NCBI RefSeq assembly: GCF_030685535.1
Contig: NZ_CP131601.1
Coordinates: forward strand, 2,666,001-2,730,000
Direction: 5' to 3'
From: Photobacterium leiognathi
Lineage (GTDB): Bacteria > Pseudomonadota > Gammaproteobacteria > Enterobacterales > Vibrionaceae
DNA: 64,000 nucleotides
Shown here: piece after piece, positions 9,813 to 21,617 of the stretch
Layout: each line of letters starts with the position of its first letter
How positions within the stretch are numbered: the stretch's first letter is position 1
Made by a program: the position numbers and the translations under genes
Notes under the pieces: generated by a model
What the model was told of the DNA's origin: nothing
Seen by the model: only the letters and a program-made list of their open reading frames with translations
Database searches by the model: none

Positions 9813-12539
9813 TTAATCAAGAGTACGCTTAACTTCAACAATTTCGTAAACTTCGATTTGGTCACCAACGCGAACATCGTTGTAGTTCTTAACGCCGATA
9901 CCACATTCGTAGCCGTTCTTCACTTCGTTTACGTCATCTTTAAAGCGACGCAGTGACTCAAGCTCACCTTCGTAGATTACTACGTTATCACGTAGTACAC
10001 GGATTGGGTTACTACGCTTGATAGTACCTTCAGTTACTAGACAGCCTGCGATTGCACCAAGTTTAGGTGACTTAAACACGTCACGAACTTCAGCAAGACC
10101 AATGATCTCTTGCTTGAATTCAGGAGCAAGCATACCGCCCATCGCTGCTTTAACTTCATCGATTAGCTGGTAGATGATTGAGTAGTAACGAAGATCTAGG
10201 TTTTCAGTTTCGATTGTCTTACGTGCAGATGCATCAGCACGTACGTTGAAACCAAGAACGATAGCGTTAGACGCTGCTGCAAGTACTGCATCAGTTTCAG
10301 TAATACCACCAACACCAGAACCTACGATGTTCACTTTAACTTCATCAGTTGAAAGCTTACGTAGAGAATCTGCAATCGCTTCTACAGAACCTTGAACGTC
10401 AGCCTTAAGCACAACGTTTAGCTCTGCAACTTCACCTGCAGTCATGTTAGAGAACATGTTCTCAAGTTTCGCTTTCTGCTGGCGAGCAAGTTTAACATCA
10501 CGGAACTTACCTTGACGGTAAAGTGCAACTTCACGTGCTTTACGCTCATCACGTACAACAGTCGCTTCGTCACCAGATGCTGGAACGCCAGATAGACCTA
10601 AGATCTCTACAGGAATAGATGGACCTGCTTCCTCGATTTCTTGACCGATTTCGTTACGCATCGCACGAACACGACCGTACTCTAGACCACAAAGAACGAT
10701 ATCGCCCTTACGTAGCGTACCCTCTTGAACTAGTACAGTTGCAACTGGACCACGACCTTTATCAAGACGTGATTCAACAACCACACCTTTCGCCATGCCT
10801 TCTGCAGCAGCAGTTAGCTCAAGTACTTCTGATTGAAGTAGGATTGCTTCTAGAAGACCATCGATGTTTGTACCCTGTTTTGCAGAGATGTGAACGAACA
10901 TGTTCTCACCGCCCCACTCTTCAGGGATTACGTCGTATTGAGCTAGCTCATTCTTAACGTTGTCTGGGTTTGCGTCTTCTTTATCGATCTTATTCACAGC
11001 AACAATCAGAGGAACACCTGCCGCTTTCGCGTGCTGGATCGCTTCGATTGTTTGAGGCATTACGCCATCGTCTGCAGCAACAACAAGAACAACGATATCT
11101 GTCGCTTGAGCACCACGAGCACGCATTGCAGTGAACGCTGCGTGTCCAGGAGTATCAAGGAAAGTGATCATGCCGTTTTCAGTTTCAACGTGGTATGCGC
11201 CAATGTGCTGTGTAATACCACCCGCTTCACCTGAAGCAACGTGCGCTTTACGGATGTAGTCAAGTGTTGACGTTTTACCGTGGTCAACGTGACCCATGAT
11301 TGTTACAACTGGAGCACGAGAAACTTTAGCTAGGTCATCGGAATTACGATCAGAAAGTACTGCTTCTTCAAGCTCGTTTTCTTTACGTAGGATAACTTTG
11401 TGACCCATTTCTTCAGCAACAAGTGCTGCAGTTTCTTGGTCGATAACTTGGTTGATAGTCGCCATTGCGCCCATCTTCATCATCACCTTGATAACTTCAA
11501 CGCCTTTTACAGACATCTTGTTAGCAAGTTCAGAAACAACAATTGTTTCACCGATAACAACGTCTTGCTTAGCAACTTGCGCTGTTTTATCGAAACCATG
11601 CTGCATTGAGCTTGGTTTGTTTACTTGTTGCTTACCGCGACCACGTTGGTTACGACCACCGCGACCACCGCGTTCATCTTGCTTCGCAGCAGGCTTTTTC
11701 TTCTTACGACGACGAGAAGATTCTTCTTTACGGTCTTGTTCATCTTCCGCAGCACGTGCGTAAGTTGATGTCGTAGTATGGTAATCAGATTTTTCCATAC
11801 TTTGATCAGGGCTAATCCCTTGATTTTGGTTCTTTTCTGCCATCTTGCGAGCCTCTTCTAGCTGACGCTGACTTTCTTCTTCGGCTTTTCGCTTGGCTTC
11901 CTCTTCCAGACGACGCTGTAGTGCCTCAGCATCTAGTTTAGCCTGTTTGTCAGCGACGGCGCGCAAAGCTTTCTCTTCAGCCTTACGCTTATCCTGTTCG
12001 ATACGCTTCGCTTTTTCCTCAGCGTCACGCTTTGCTTTTTCTTCCGCTTCTCGTTTTGCAGTTTCAGCTGCTTTACTTTGCTCTTCTGCGGCACGCTTAG
12101 CTGCTTCTTCAGCTTCACGTTTAGCGGCTTCTTCAGCCGCTTTTTGGGCAATTGCATCTGCTTCGCGTTTCGCTGCTTCTTCCGCTTCACGCTTCACAGC
12201 TTCTTCTGCTGCGCGTTGTTCTTCTTCTAAAGCTGAACGCTTAACGTAAGTGCGCTTTTTACGCACTTCAACTTGAACATTTTTGTTCTTGCCACCGCTA
12301 CCAGACACGCTAAGCGTACTGCGTGTCTTGCGTTGCAGAGTAAGACGAGTTGGAGCTCCGTCAGTATTGCTGCTACCTCCATGCTCCTTTTGGAGATGGT
12401 TAAGTAACGCCTGCTTTTCGGTTTGGCTTACATTTTCATCAGCTTTCTTCGCAATACCTGCTTCAGAAAATTGCTGAAGTAAACGGTCAATTGGCGTACC
12501 AATTTCTTCCGCCAATGTTTTAACGGTAACCTCTGACAT
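9813..12539 (-). CDS. infB: Translation initiation factor IF-2
   Basis: GTPase that places fMet-tRNA on the 30S subunit and promotes 50S joining. The start at 12539 gives the usual [14 protein letters not shown] terminus after GGGAGGAGCATT; upstream in-frame codons are not conserved. Of 908 residues, about 1-52 form the IF2_N fold. Residues 103-235 are a highly charged [14 protein letters not shown] helix, followed by a basic Gly/Arg-rich linker. The G domain begins near 410 ([27 protein letters not shown]), and domains C1 and C2 follow. nusA lies directly upstream. E. coli also makes shorter forms from internal starts; this has not been checked here. Confidence 0.97.
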   Translation of the reverse strand: MSEVTVKTLAEEIGTPIDRLLQQFSEAGIAKKADENVSQTEKQALLNHLQKEHGGSSNTDGAPTRLTLQRKTRSTLSVSGSGGKNKNVQVEVRKKRTYVKRSALEEEQRAAEEAVKREAEEAAKREADAIAQKAAEEAAKREAEEAAKRAAEEQSKAAETAKREAEEKAKRDAEEKAKRIEQDKRKAEEKALRAVADKQAKLDAEALQRRLEEEAKRKAEEESQRQLEEARKMAEKNQNQGISPDQSMEKSDYHTTTSTYARAAEDEQDRKEESSRRRKKKKPAAKQDERGGRGGRNQRGRGKQQVNKPSSMQHGFDKTAQVAKQDVVIGETIVVSELANKMSVKGVEVIKVMMKMGAMATINQVIDQETAALVAEEMGHKVILRKENELEEAVLSDRNSDDLAKVSRAPVVTIMGHVDHGKTSTLDYIRKAHVASGEAGGITQHIGAYHVETENGMITFLDTPGHAAFTAMRARGAQATDIVVLVVAADDGVMPQTIEAIQHAKAAGVPLIVAVNKIDKEDANPDNVKNELAQYDVIPEEWGGENMFVHISAKQGTNIDGLLEAILLQSEVLELTAAAEGMAKGVVVESRLDKGRGPVATVLVQEGTLRKGDIVLCGLEYGRVRAMRNEIGQEIEEAGPSIPVEILGLSGVPASGDEATVVRDERKAREVALYRQGKFRDVKLARQQKAKLENMFSNMTAGEVAELNVVLKADVQGSVEAIADSLRKLSTDEVKVNIVGSGVGGITETDAVLAAASNAIVLGFNVRADASARKTIETENLDLRYYSIIYQLIDEVKAAMGGMLAPEFKQEIIGLAEVRDVFKSPKLGAIAGCLVTEGTIKRSNPIRVLRDNVVIYEGELESLRRFKDDVNEVKNGYECGIGVKNYNDVRVGDQIEVYEIVEVKRTLD
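11835..12233 (-). repeat. Imperfect Ala/Glu/Lys/Arg coding repeat in IF-2
   Basis: About 130 residues built from variations of [11 protein letters not shown], forming one long charged helix. The repetitive DNA produces long antisense ORFs here that are not real genes. Confidence 0.8.
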
Positions 12540-12565
12540 AATGCTCCTCCCTTGCTTTATATTGA

Positions 12566-14053
12566 TTACGCTTCGTCGCTGAACCAGCAAATATTACGTG
12601 CAGCCATAATTAGCTCGCCCGCTTTTGCGTCGTCTACACCTTCGATATCGGTCAAGTCATCAGTTCCCTGATCAGCAAGATCCTCAAGCGTACAAATACC
12701 TTTTGCTGCTAGTTTAAATGCTAACTCGCGCTCAAGGCCTTCAAGACCTAATAGGTCTTCAGCTGGCTCAGCACCGTCAAGCGATTCTTCTTTAGCAAGC
12801 GCAAGTGTCGTTAATGCAGCTTTTGCACGACTACGTAATTGTTCAATTAGGTCTTCATCAAGACCTTCAACTTCCATTAGCTCACTTACTGGAACGTAAG
12901 CAATTTCTTCTAATGTAGTGAAACCTTCTTCAACCAATACCGTTGCGAACTCTTCATCAATATCAAGGTGCTTAGTAAACACTTCAATTGATTCTTTCGC
13001 TTCTTCTTGGTGTTTCTTCTGAAGATCTTCAACAGTCATTACATTTAGTTCCCAACCAGTAAGTTGAGATGCTAGACGTACGTTTTGACCGCTACGACCG
13101 ATTGCTTGTGCAAGGTTATCTTTTTGCACAGCGATATCCATCGTGTGGTTATCTTCATCAACGATGATTGAATCAACTTCTGCTGGTGCCATCGCATTGA
13201 TAACGTATTGCGCAGGGTTCTCATCCCAAAGCACGATATCAATACGCTCGCCACCAAGCTCACCAGAAACAGCTTGAACACGTGCGCCACGCATACCAAC
13301 ACACGCACCCACTGGGTCAATACGCTTATCGTTAGTTTTTACTGCGATTTTTGCACGAGAACCAGGATCGCGTGCTGCGCCCATTAGCTCAATTAGCTCT
13401 TCGCCCATTTCTGGTACTTCAATACGGAATAGCTCAGAAAGCATTTCTGGCTTAGAACGTGTCATGAATAACTGGAAGCCACGCGCTTCTGGCGCAACTT
13501 TGTATAGTAGACCACGTACACGGTCACCCGGACGGAAGTTTTCACGTGGTAACTGGTCATCACGTTGGATAACAGCTTCTGCATTGTTACCAAGATCGAT
13601 AATCACAGCATCACGGTTTACTTTCTTAACGATACCAGTGATCAGCTCACCTTCGTTATCGATAAATTGCTCAACGATTTGTGCACGTTCAGCTTCACGT
13701 ACTTTTTGTACGATCACTTGCTTCGCTGTTTGCGTAGTGATGCGGTCGAATGTTACTGATTCGATTTCATCTTCTACGTAATCACCTTCAACAAGCTCAG
13801 GGTTTTCAAACTGCGCAGCTTCTAGCGTGATTTCTAGCGTAGGTTGAGTCACTTCTTCTACAGCTTTCCAGCGGCGGAAAGTTTCGAACTCACCTGTTTT
13901 ACGATCGATCGTAACACGTACATCGATTTCAGCTTCATGCTTTTTCTTAGTCGCTGTTGCAAGTGCAATTTCTAATGCTTCAAAAATACGCTCACGAGGA
14001 ACAGCTTTTTCGTTGGATACCGCTTCTACGACAGCCAAAATTTCTTTGTTCAT
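12566..14053 (-). CDS. nusA: Transcription elongation/termination factor NusA
   Basis: Binds RNA polymerase and modulates pausing, termination and antitermination. The 495 residues show the N-terminal polymerase-binding domain, an S1 domain ([21 protein letters not shown], about 135-200) and tandem KH domains ([20 protein letters not shown] and [20 protein letters not shown]). Two acidic C-terminal repeats follow, each with helix-hairpin-helix pieces ([30 protein letters not shown]). It lies between rimP and infB, with 22-26 nt gaps. Confidence 0.98.
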   Translation of the reverse strand: MNKEILAVVEAVSNEKAVPRERIFEALEIALATATKKKHEAEIDVRVTIDRKTGEFETFRRWKAVEEVTQPTLEITLEAAQFENPELVEGDYVEDEIESVTFDRITTQTAKQVIVQKVREAERAQIVEQFIDNEGELITGIVKKVNRDAVIIDLGNNAEAVIQRDDQLPRENFRPGDRVRGLLYKVAPEARGFQLFMTRSKPEMLSELFRIEVPEMGEELIELMGAARDPGSRAKIAVKTNDKRIDPVGACVGMRGARVQAVSGELGGERIDIVLWDENPAQYVINAMAPAEVDSIIVDEDNHTMDIAVQKDNLAQAIGRSGQNVRLASQLTGWELNVMTVEDLQKKHQEEAKESIEVFTKHLDIDEEFATVLVEEGFTTLEEIAYVPVSELMEVEGLDEDLIEQLRSRAKAALTTLALAKEESLDGAEPAEDLLGLEGLERELAFKLAAKGICTLEDLADQGTDDLTDIEGVDDAKAGELIMAARNICWFSDEA

Positions 14054-14075
14054 TTCTAATGCCCCAATTTAGCGG

Positions 14076-14531
14076 TTAGAATTTTGGAACCAGGTTGGCC
14101 TTGGAGATATTGCTCAGTGCAAAGGACTCTTCATTGCCATCTACGTTAAGAGTGATCAATTCGCCGTCTACAGCGACAATGTCACCTTTCCACTTACGAC
14201 GGTTACCCATCGCCATTTTTAGCACTATGCTAGCTTCATGGACAACAAACTGCTCATAATGTGCTGCTTTGAATAGTGGTCTTTCCAATCCAGGGGAAGA
14301 TACTTCCAAGTTATAAGCAACAGTAATTGGATCTTCAACGTCCATTACTGCACTAATTTGGCGACTAACTTCAGCGCAATCATCTACGTTGATGCCATTT
14401 TCATGGTCAATAAATACGCGAAGTGTGGAGTGCTCACCAGCACGAATGAACTCTAAACCTACGAGTTCATAGCCTAAAGCAAGAACCGATGGCTCTAGCA
14501 TTTCGGTTAATTGTGTCTCTAAAGCTGTCAA
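14076..14531 (-). CDS. rimP: Ribosome maturation factor RimP
   Basis: Assembly factor for the 30S subunit, first protein of the nusA-infB operon. The 151 residues match the family ([67 protein letters not shown]). The start codon is TTG at 14529-14531, supported by an AGGGGGG ribosome-binding site five bases upstream. Two hairpins between tRNA-fMet and this gene probably reduce read-through, as in E. coli metY-rimP. Confidence 0.96.
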   Translation of the reverse strand: MTALETQLTEMLEPSVLALGYELVGLEFIRAGEHSTLRVFIDHENGINVDDCAEVSRQISAVMDVEDPITVAYNLEVSSPGLERPLFKAAHYEQFVVHEASIVLKMAMGNRRKWKGDIVAVDGELITLNVDGNEESFALSNISKANLVPKF

Positions 14532-14550
14532 AACAACCCCCCTGGAAACA

Positions 14551-14570
14551 AAAAAAGGGCATTAAAGCCC
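14551..14570 (-). terminator. Short hairpin plus T run in the rimP leader
   Basis: Minus strand: GGGC, six-base loop, GCCC, then seven T, ending 20 nt before the rimP start. The stem is short, so it is a weak terminator or attenuator. Confidence 0.5.
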
Positions 14571-14603
14571 AGTAGATACCTGAATGGTCATGTTTCAGAT
14601 AAT

Positions 14604-14630
14604 AAAAAACCCCGAATTACGGGGTTTTTT
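14604..14630 (-). terminator. Strong terminator after tRNA-fMet
   Basis: CCCCG, loop AATTA, CGGGG flanked by six A and six T. It separates the tRNA transcript from rimP-nusA-infB. Confidence 0.88.
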
Positions 14631-14721
14631 ATTACTGGACCCTGATTACTGTGACGCATAAGTTGCTGTCTCAGTAAGAAAACAGACATTCGCATTTAAG
14701 AGTAGTCTATTTTCGGGAAAG

Positions 14722-14798
<77 letters not shown>

Positions 14799-14855
14799 TC
14801 CGAATTCAAACGAATTATATCGTTAGGGCGTTACTATTTCAAGTAACCAGTATAA

Positions 14856-14940
14856 TGGTGCCGAGAAGGGGACTTGAACCCCTACACCTTGCGGCACTAG
14901 CACCTCATGCTAGCGTGTCTACCAATTTCACCATCTCGGC
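14856..14940 (-). tRNA. tRNA-Leu (anticodon GAG)
   Basis: 85-nt class II tRNA with a long variable arm and encoded CCA. The acceptor stem is GCCGAGA with TCTCGGC, and the anticodon loop reads ATGAGGT. It lies 11 nt after the secG stop, like E. coli leuU, and is probably cut from the secG transcript. Confidence 0.96.
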
Positions 14941-14951
14941 TAAATCTTTAA

Positions 14952-15293
14952 TTACTGAGGTATCTCATCGTGTGATGGTGCTTTCTCAGTATTTGTTTTT
15001 TCAACAACTGGCTGTGTTGTTGCAGGTGCTGTTAGGTTTTCCCAACCACTGCCCTCTGTTGCTTGCTTAGCACTCATGTTGCCAAGAACAAGACTGATCA
15101 CAAAGAAAATTGCAGCCAAAAGTGTTGTCATACGGGTTAAAAAGTTTCCAGAGCCGCTAGAGCCAAACAATGTGCCTGATGCTCCAGCCCCGAAAGAGGC
15201 TCCCATATCTGCGCCTTTACCTTGCTGTACCAAAACTAGGCCAATTACACCAAGCGCGGCGACAAGATAAATCACAAGTAGAATTTCGTACAT
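14952..15293 (-). CDS. secG: SecG, auxiliary subunit of the SecYEG translocon
   Basis: Small inner-membrane protein that improves SecA-driven export. I chose the ATG at 15293 (MYEILLVIYLVAALG) over an in-frame GTG at 15302 because it aligns with E. coli SecG and has AGGTGGA upstream. The 113 residues show two membrane segments (about 2-22 and 50-70) and the family loop GKGADMGASFGAGASGTLFG. A good sigma70 promoter lies upstream, and two tRNA genes follow directly. Confidence 0.95.
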   Translation of the reverse strand: MYEILLVIYLVAALGVIGLVLVQQGKGADMGASFGAGASGTLFGSSGSGNFLTRMTTLLAAIFFVISLVLGNMSAKQATEGSGWENLTAPATTQPVVEKTNTEKAPSHDEIPQ

Positions 15294-15374
15294 GGCTTCC
15301 ACCTATGGTTAAATTGCTATGCCAGCTTTGCTCTAGGCAGGGCCAGCGCACTCCACATTCCAAGGAGCGAATGC

Positions 15375-15403
15375 ATACTAGCGAAACCCTATCGTAGTGA
15401 CAA
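15375..15403 (-). promoter_or_regulatory. Predicted sigma70 promoter of secG-tRNA
   Basis: Minus strand: TTGTCA, a 17-base spacer, TAGTAT. The start would fall near 15368, about 75 nt before secG. Confidence 0.6.
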
Positions 15404-15474
15404 GCAATATTTAATGAAAAAGGCTTTCACCAGCATCACTTGCACAACATTTAGCCAAAACAAACTGAACACAA

Positions 15475-15506
15475 AAATATAGGCAGAGTATCGTACTACT
15501 CTGCCT
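15475..15506 (-). terminator. Terminator of glmM
   Basis: AGGCAGAGTA and TACTCTGCCT form a perfect 10-bp stem around six bases. TATATTTTTG follows on the minus strand. Confidence 0.75.
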
Positions 15507-15569
15507 TCTACATGAAGCGATAAATATATTTCAAAAACAGACAAATATATATTTATCGCATTTTGCAAA

Positions 15570-16907
15570 TTAACAGTTTTCTTTTACTGCTTTTGCAATA
15601 TCAAGCGCATACTGCTGAACAGCAGCCGCATCTTGACCTTCAACCATAACACGAATGAGTGGCTCGGTGCCTGATTTACGCAATAATACGCGACCATTAT
15701 CACCTAATTTTTCTTCAACTAATTTCGTTGCACGAATCACTGCTTCAGATTGAAGTGGATCAGACTCACCTTTAAAGCGTACATTCTCCAGTACCTGTGG
15801 GAACATCGTCATGCCATCACACAGCTCTTTTAGGCTCATCTTGCTCGCTACAATTGATGCCATTACTTGAAGACCAGCAACAATACCGTCACCTGTTGTT
15901 ACCTTATCTAGCAAAATAACGTGACCTGAGTTTTCTGCACCAATTAACCAATCGTGCTTTTGAAGCTCTTCCATTACGTAGCGATCGCCAACTTTAGCGC
16001 GCACAAATGGAATACCTAAGTTTTTCAGTGCAACTTCCATACCCATATTTGTCATTAGGGTACCGACTACACCGCCTTTCAATTCACCACGACGTAGAGC
16101 ATCACGAGCAATGATGTAAGCAATTTGGTCACCATCAACTTTGTTTCCTTGCTCATCAACCATGATCACACGGTCGCCGTCACCGTCTAGTGCAATACCA
16201 AAGTCAGCTTTCTCTTCTAGTACTTTAGCTTGAAGAGCTGCAACGTCTGTCGCGCCTACTTTATCATTGATATTTACACCATTCGGCTCACAACCAATGG
16301 CAATCACTTCAGCGCCAAGCTCTGCAAATACTTTAGGTGCAATGTGGTAAGTTGCGCCGTGAGCACAGTCAACAACAATTTTAAAACCTTCTAGGCTTAA
16401 GTGTGTTGGGAATGTTCCTTTACAGAACTCAATGTAACGGCCAGCGGCATCATCAATACGGTAAGCTTTACCTAATAATGCTGATTCTACACACGTTAAC
16501 GGCTTTTCCATTTCCGCTTCAATCGCAAGCTCAATATCATCCGGTAATTTAGTACCTTGAGCTGAGAAGAATTTAATACCATTGTCGTAATAAGGGTTAT
16601 GAGAAGCAGAAATAACAATACCAGCCTCAGCTCGGAAAGTACGAGTAAGGTAAGCAACGGCTGGTGTTGGCATTGGCCCCGTAAATGCAGCTTTTAAACC
16701 TGCTGCAGCTAAACCTGCTTCAAGCGCAGATTCCAACATATAACCTGAAATGCGTGTATCTTTGCCGATAAGTACTTTTTTTGTACCCGCTTGTGATAAC
16801 ACTCGACCAGCAGCCCAACCTAACTTCATTACAAAGTCCGGTGTAATTGGTGATTCACCGACTAAACCACGGATACCATCAGTACCAAAGAACTTACGTT
16901 CAGTCAT
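15570..16907 (-). CDS. glmM: Phosphoglucosamine mutase
   Basis: Converts glucosamine-6-phosphate to glucosamine-1-phosphate for UDP-GlcNAc, feeding peptidoglycan and lipopolysaccharide. The 445 residues carry the phosphoserine loop ([20 protein letters not shown]), the Mg2+ site ([12 protein letters not shown]) and the phosphate-binding loop near the end ([15 protein letters not shown]). It follows folP, as in E. coli folP-glmM-secG. Confidence 0.98.
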   Translation of the reverse strand: MTERKFFGTDGIRGLVGESPITPDFVMKLGWAAGRVLSQAGTKKVLIGKDTRISGYMLESALEAGLAAAGLKAAFTGPMPTPAVAYLTRTFRAEAGIVISASHNPYYDNGIKFFSAQGTKLPDDIELAIEAEMEKPLTCVESALLGKAYRIDDAAGRYIEFCKGTFPTHLSLEGFKIVVDCAHGATYHIAPKVFAELGAEVIAIGCEPNGVNINDKVGATDVAALQAKVLEEKADFGIALDGDGDRVIMVDEQGNKVDGDQIAYIIARDALRRGELKGGVVGTLMTNMGMEVALKNLGIPFVRAKVGDRYVMEELQKHDWLIGAENSGHVILLDKVTTGDGIVAGLQVMASIVASKMSLKELCDGMTMFPQVLENVRFKGESDPLQSEAVIRATKLVEEKLGDNGRVLLRKSGTEPLIRVMVEGQDAAAVQQYALDIAKAVKENC

Positions 16908-16972
16908 ATCTTGCTCCTAGCAATTTTGAATACTACTGCGACTTTTTCGTTAATTAATAGCCACAATTCTTT

Positions 16973-17806
16973 TTACTTTGATTGTTGCAACACCATATTA
17001 CAGACTTTCATCACTTCGACTGTTTCTTTAACGTCATGAACTCTAATAATTTGTGCGCCTTTCATAGCGGCAATAGTAGCACAAGCTAAACTACCCGCGA
17101 GACACTCTGAAGGTTGCTTACCTAACAGATTAAATATCATTGATTTGCGAGACATACCAGCGAGAACTGGTAAGCCCAACTGATGAAAATGCTCAAGATG
17201 GGCAAGCATTTCATAGTTATGCTCTAAGGTTTTACCAAAGCCAAAACCAGGGTCGAGAATTAGCTGTTGACGCTCAATACCAACCTCTTCACATGCCTTA
17301 ATACGCTCATCAAGAAAAACAGAAACATCTTCAAGCAGATTTTTGTAATTAGGTTTATGCTGCATTGTACGCGGTTGCCCCTGCATATGCATCAAGCAGA
17401 CAGGCACATTAGCATTCGCGGCAACTATTAATGCATTAGGCTCTTGTAATGCGCGAACATCATTAATTAAATCCGCACCAGCATTAACGGCTTCATACAT
17501 CACATCCGCTTTACTGGTATCAATTGAAATCCAGCAATCAAATCGTTGACGTATAGCTTCAATTACAGGGACAACACGATCGAGTTCATCCTGTAATGTC
17601 ACATCTTTAGCACCTGGACGGGTAGACTCACCACCAATATCAATGATTGCGGTCCCCGCAGCAAGCATACTTTCGACGTGATATAAGGCGTGATCAATAC
17701 GATTAAACTTGCCACCATCTGAAAAAGAATCCGGTGTTACATTTAAAATACCCATCACTTGTGGCGTAGATAAATCTAACGTTTTATTACGACTGGTTAA
17801 TTGCAT
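16973..17806 (-). CDS. folP: Dihydropteroate synthase
   Basis: Joins p-aminobenzoate to the pterin diphosphate in folate synthesis; the sulfonamide target. The 277 residues contain both family signatures: MGILNVTPDSFSDGGKF near residue 18 and IDIGGESTRPGA near 55. Also present are DPGFGFGKTLEHN and GMSRKSMI. It lies between ftsH and glmM, with an intergenic hairpin upstream. Confidence 0.98.
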   Translation of the reverse strand: MQLTSRNKTLDLSTPQVMGILNVTPDSFSDGGKFNRIDHALYHVESMLAAGTAIIDIGGESTRPGAKDVTLQDELDRVVPVIEAIRQRFDCWISIDTSKADVMYEAVNAGADLINDVRALQEPNALIVAANANVPVCLMHMQGQPRTMQHKPNYKNLLEDVSVFLDERIKACEEVGIERQQLILDPGFGFGKTLEHNYEMLAHLEHFHQLGLPVLAGMSRKSMIFNLLGKQPSECLAGSLACATIAAMKGAQIIRVHDVKETVEVMKVCNMVLQQSK

Positions 17807-17831
17807 TCGCGTTCCATTTTATTCAGATAAT

Positions 17832-17855
17832 AAAAAACCCCGACCGAGGCCAGGG
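17832..17855 (-). terminator. Terminator between ftsH and folP
   Basis: Minus strand: CCCTGGC, a CTCG loop, GTCGGGG (two wobbles), then six T. It should partly separate ftsH from folP-glmM. Confidence 0.7.
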
Positions 17856-17873
17856 CTTTTCTTTAGCGTGATA

Positions 17874-19826
17874 TTAAGCCTGAGGTTTAGTATCAGTATC
17901 GTCTTCTTTCGTTAACGCATCAATACCATCACCAATTGGTTCTTCAGGCGCAATCTCAGTTTCAGGTGCTTCTTTCGCTGATGACTTAATTGTATCGCCT
18001 TCATCCGCCCAACCTTTCGGTGCACGAATTTCGGATTTACGTTCCATCAAGTCATCAATCTGACCTGCATCAATTGTCTCATACTTCATCAATGCATCTT
18101 TCATTGCATGCATGATATCCATGTTATCTTCAAGGATTTGACGAGCACGTGCATAGTTGCGATCGATGATCTCACGAACTTCATTATCGATAAGCTTCGC
18201 AGTGTCATCTGACATATGCTTACTTTGTGTAACAGAGCGACCAAGGAAAACTTCACCTTCATCTTCTGCGTATAACAAAGGACCTAGCTTGTCTGAGAAG
18301 CCCCATTGCGTCACCATCTTACGTGCGATATCTGTTGCACGTTCGATATCGTTCGACGCACCTGTCGATACTTTATCGCGGCCATAAATTAGCTCTTCAG
18401 CTAGACGACCCCCGTAAAGGCTAGAAATCATCGACTCCAAGAACTCACGTGAATGACTTACACGATCTTGCTCTGGTAGGTACATAGTCACACCTAACGC
18501 ACGACCACGTGGGATGATTGACACTTTGTATACTGGATCGTGATCCGGTACTAAGCGACCAATAATTGCGTGACCTGCTTCATGGTATGCTGTTGATTCT
18601 TTTTGATCTTCAGACATAACCATTGATTTACGCTCTGCGCCCATCATGATTTTGTCTTTTGCTAGTTCAAATTCAACCATTGAAACTGTGCGCTTGTTAC
18701 CACGAGCTGCAAACAATGCCGCTTCGTTTACAAGGTTTGCCAAATCAGCACCAGAGAAGCCAGGTGTACCACGAGCGATTAGCGATGCATTCACATCACC
18801 ATCAAGCGGTACTTTACGCATGTGAACTTTCAGGATCTGTTCACGACCACGTACATCAGGTAAACCAACCACTACTTGACGGTCAAAACGACCAGGACGA
18901 AGTAATGCCGGGTCTAATACGTCAGGACGGTTGGTTGCTGCGATAACGATGATACCTTCGTTACCTTCGAAACCATCCATTTCAACCAGCATCTGGTTAA
19001 GTGTTTGCTCACGTTCATCGTGACCACCACCAACACCAGCGCCACGTTGACGACCAACAGCATCGATTTCATCGATAAAAATGATACAAGGCGCGGCTTT
19101 TTTCGCTTGTTCGAACATGTCACGGACACGAGATGCACCCACACCAACGAACATTTCAACGAAGTCTGAACCAGAAATAGTAAAGAACGGTACTTTTGCT
19201 TCACCAGCAATCGCTTTCGCTAGTAATGTTTTACCTGTACCCGGAGGACCAACCATCAATACACCAGTTGGGATTTTACCACCTAGCTTTTGGAAACGGC
19301 TTGGATCACGTAGGTAATCAACCAGTTCTTTAACGTCTTCTTTTGCTTCATCACAACCCGCAACATCTGCGAACGTTGTTTTGATTTGGTCTTCGCTCAT
19401 CATACGCGCTTTAGACTTGCCGAACGACATGGCACCTTTGCCACCACCGCCCTGCATTTGGCGCATAAAGAAAATCCAAACACCAATTAATAGCAGCATT
19501 GGGAACCATGAAATGAAGATTGAAGCTAGTAAGCTTGGCTCTTCAGGTGGTGTACCTTCAACAGCTACGTTAGCGTTAATTAAATCGTCTAACAGTTTAG
19601 GATCATTTGCGACAGGTAAGTATGTTACGTAGCTCGCATTATCACGTTTGGTTACAGTGATTTCACGATCATTGAATCGCACTTCCTTTATCTGATCCTG
19701 ACCGATTTGACGGACAAATGTTGTATAGTCAACTCCGGTAGTCTTACTACTATTGGTTCCAAAACTTTGGAATACAGACATAAGAACAACGGCAATGACT
19801 AACCATAAAATCAAGTTTTTTGCCAT
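17874..19826 (-). CDS. ftsH: ATP-dependent zinc metalloprotease FtsH
   Basis: Membrane-anchored AAA+ protease that degrades LpxC, sigma32 and misassembled membrane proteins. The ATG at 19826 gives [20 protein letters not shown] as in E. coli; upstream in-frame codons are not conserved. Of 650 residues, two membrane segments (about 5-22 and 98-118) flank a periplasmic domain. The AAA module follows ([38 protein letters not shown]), then the zinc site [12 protein letters not shown]. rlmE lies 49 nt upstream, the conserved rlmE-ftsH pair. Confidence 0.97.
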   Translation of the reverse strand: MAKNLILWLVIAVVLMSVFQSFGTNSSKTTGVDYTTFVRQIGQDQIKEVRFNDREITVTKRDNASYVTYLPVANDPKLLDDLINANVAVEGTPPEEPSLLASIFISWFPMLLLIGVWIFFMRQMQGGGGKGAMSFGKSKARMMSEDQIKTTFADVAGCDEAKEDVKELVDYLRDPSRFQKLGGKIPTGVLMVGPPGTGKTLLAKAIAGEAKVPFFTISGSDFVEMFVGVGASRVRDMFEQAKKAAPCIIFIDEIDAVGRQRGAGVGGGHDEREQTLNQMLVEMDGFEGNEGIIVIAATNRPDVLDPALLRPGRFDRQVVVGLPDVRGREQILKVHMRKVPLDGDVNASLIARGTPGFSGADLANLVNEAALFAARGNKRTVSMVEFELAKDKIMMGAERKSMVMSEDQKESTAYHEAGHAIIGRLVPDHDPVYKVSIIPRGRALGVTMYLPEQDRVSHSREFLESMISSLYGGRLAEELIYGRDKVSTGASNDIERATDIARKMVTQWGFSDKLGPLLYAEDEGEVFLGRSVTQSKHMSDDTAKLIDNEVREIIDRNYARARQILEDNMDIMHAMKDALMKYETIDAGQIDDLMERKSEIRAPKGWADEGDTIKSSAKEAPETEIAPEEPIGDGIDALTKEDDTDTKPQA

Positions 19827-19875
19827 GTCACTCAAGGTGTTAACCTCGCGATAACTAAAAGATGAATGTAGATTA

Positions 19876-20505
19876 CTACAGTTTGTAACCTGTAGCCACA
19901 ATATAGACTTCACGCGAACGATCTCGCGATGAATCTGGTTTACGAATTTTAACCACTTTGAACATACTACGAACTTCAGCTAAGTATTGGTCAAAGCCTT
20001 CGCCTTGGAAAACTTTTACCGCAAAGCTACCGTTCGGTGCAAGTACTTGTCGACACATATCGAGTGCTAGCTCAACAAGATACATCGCTCTCGGTTGGTC
20101 GGATGCAAGATTACCACTCATATTAGGAGCCATATCAGACATTACGACATCAACCATATCTGGTTGAATACGTTCTAATAGTGCTTCTAACACTGCCTCT
20201 TCACGGAAATCACCCTGCAGGAAGCTAACGCCTGGTAGTGAATCCATTGGCAAAATATCACAAGCAATGACCTGTCCTTCATCACCTACAACTTCTGCCG
20301 CATATTGTGACCAACCACCTGGTGCAGCACCAAGGTCAACCACTGTCATGCCCGGTTTTAATAATTTATCTTTGTTCTGAATTTCTTCAATTTTAAAGAA
20401 AGCGCGAGAACGATAACCACGTTTTTGGGCCTCTAAAACGTATTTATCGTCAAAGTGCTCTTTCAGCCAACGGCCAGAACTGCCGGATTGTTTTTTTCTA
20501 CTCAT
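19876..20505 (-). CDS. rlmE: 23S rRNA U2552 2'-O-methyltransferase
   Basis: Methylates the A-loop of 23S rRNA, a step in 50S assembly and part of the heat-shock response in E. coli. The 209 residues match RrmJ/FtsJ: SAM motif [36 protein letters not shown] with the catalytic Asp, and [15 protein letters not shown] with the catalytic Lys. It is divergent from yhbY, as in E. coli. Confidence 0.97.
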   Translation of the reverse strand: MSRKKQSGSSGRWLKEHFDDKYVLEAQKRGYRSRAFFKIEEIQNKDKLLKPGMTVVDLGAAPGGWSQYAAEVVGDEGQVIACDILPMDSLPGVSFLQGDFREEAVLEALLERIQPDMVDVVMSDMAPNMSGNLASDQPRAMYLVELALDMCRQVLAPNGSFAVKVFQGEGFDQYLAEVRSMFKVVKIRKPDSSRDRSREVYIVATGYKL

Positions 20506-20717
20506 GCCTAACCTAATGAGTTGAGATACTTGTTAAGTATACGTCTGCCAAAGGCTTTATCGCATCTAATTCATTAAAATCTACAATTAAAATGTGCAGT
20601 ACAACTCAAACACCGCAAATTTTCATGCTGCCATAACGCAAACAAATTAGTCTTCTAGTCTAGATGGCGGTAGAATGTCACGTTTTCAACCCTAGTAACC
20701 AAAAAAATAGAGTCATC

Positions 20718-21014
20718 ATGAATCTAAGCACCAAGCAAAAGCAATTCCTAAAAGGTCTTGCTCACAACCTAAAACCTGTTGTTCTTATGGGTGCAAACGG
20801 CCTAACTGAAGCTGTTTTAGCAGAAATTGAAATTGCACTTAACCATCATGAATTGATCAAAGTTAAGGTTGCTTCTGAAGAACGTGAAACTAAAGTTTTA
20901 ATCGTCGATGCTATTGTTCGCGAAACTAAAGCTGAAAAAGTGCAGGTTATCGGTAAAACACTGGTTCTTTACCGCCAAAGCGAAGATCGTAAAATCGAGC
21001 TTCCTCGCAAATAA
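20718..21014 (+). CDS. yhbY: YhbY, CRM-domain ribosome assembly RNA-binding protein
   Basis: Small CRM-fold protein associated with pre-50S particles. The start at 20718 gives MNLSTKQKQFLKGLAHNLKP and 98 residues (E. coli 97); the longer in-frame extension from 20664 is not conserved. The RNA-binding loop is GANGLT near residue 28, and a conserved tail segment follows (VQVIGKTLVLYR). It is divergent from rlmE and ends at a strong terminator. Confidence 0.94.
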   Translation: MNLSTKQKQFLKGLAHNLKPVVLMGANGLTEAVLAEIEIALNHHELIKVKVASEERETKVLIVDAIVRETKAEKVQVIGKTLVLYRQSEDRKIELPRK

Positions 21015-21039
21015 AAAAGGCCGCCTAGCGGCCTTTTTT
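21013..21039. terminator. Bidirectional terminator between yhbY and greA
   Basis: AAAAAAGGCCGC, CTA loop, GCGGCCTTTTTT, a perfect 12-bp stem that works on both strands. Confidence 0.9.
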
Positions 21040-21143
21040 GTATTAGCTATTAAGACAAAATATTCGACTGCTAGCTAATCGGTGATGCCTATTTTAATTA
21101 TCGGTTTTATTGATAAACACAACATCAAAATAAGTTTGAAACC

Positions 21144-21617
21144 TTAGATGTATTGTACTTCTAAAATTTCAAACTCTTTCTGACCACCCGGTGTTGAAAT
21201 TGCAACTTCATCACCTTCCATTTTACCAATCAAGCCACGTGCAATTGGTGAGTTAACTGAAATTAAGTTTTGCTTAATATCGGCTTCATCATCACCCACA
21301 ATGCAATATGTCACTTCTTTGTCTGTATCTAGGTCTAATAATGTAATTGTAGTACCAAAAATTACTTTGCCAGTATTTGGCATTGTTGTTACATCAATAA
21401 TTTGGGCCACAGACAGTTTGTATTCAATATCACGAATTTGCGCTTCACAAATACCTTGCTCTTCACGCGCAGCATGGTATTCCGCATTTTCTTTTAAGTC
21501 ACCAAGCTCACGAGCTTCAGCAATCGCCTGTGAAATCAGAGGGCGACGCTTTAACAACACATCAAGTTCACTACGTAGCTTTTGCTCGCCACGTACAGTC
21601 ATTGGCACTTTTTCCAT
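21144..21617 (-). CDS. greA: Transcription elongation factor GreA
   Basis: Stimulates RNA cleavage by backtracked RNA polymerase through an acidic coiled-coil inserted into the secondary channel. The 157 residues match E. coli GreA (158). The N-terminal coiled coil is present ([37 protein letters not shown]), with the acidic tip Asp and Glu in the latter. The C-terminal globular domain follows ([31 protein letters not shown]). A terminator-like hairpin 50 nt upstream suggests leader attenuation. Confidence 0.97.
   Translation of the reverse strand: MEKVPMTVRGEQKLRSELDVLLKRRPLISQAIAEARELGDLKENAEYHAAREEQGICEAQIRDIEYKLSVAQIIDVTTMPNTGKVIFGTTITLLDLDTDKEVTYCIVGDDEADIKQNLISVNSPIARGLIGKMEGDEVAISTPGGQKEFEILEVQYI

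Noticed and set aside
11893..12249. 118-residue ORF on the plus strand, Ser/Ala/Arg rich
   Set aside because: It is the antisense of the repetitive Ala/Glu/Lys coding region of infB; composition is fully explained by that repeat.
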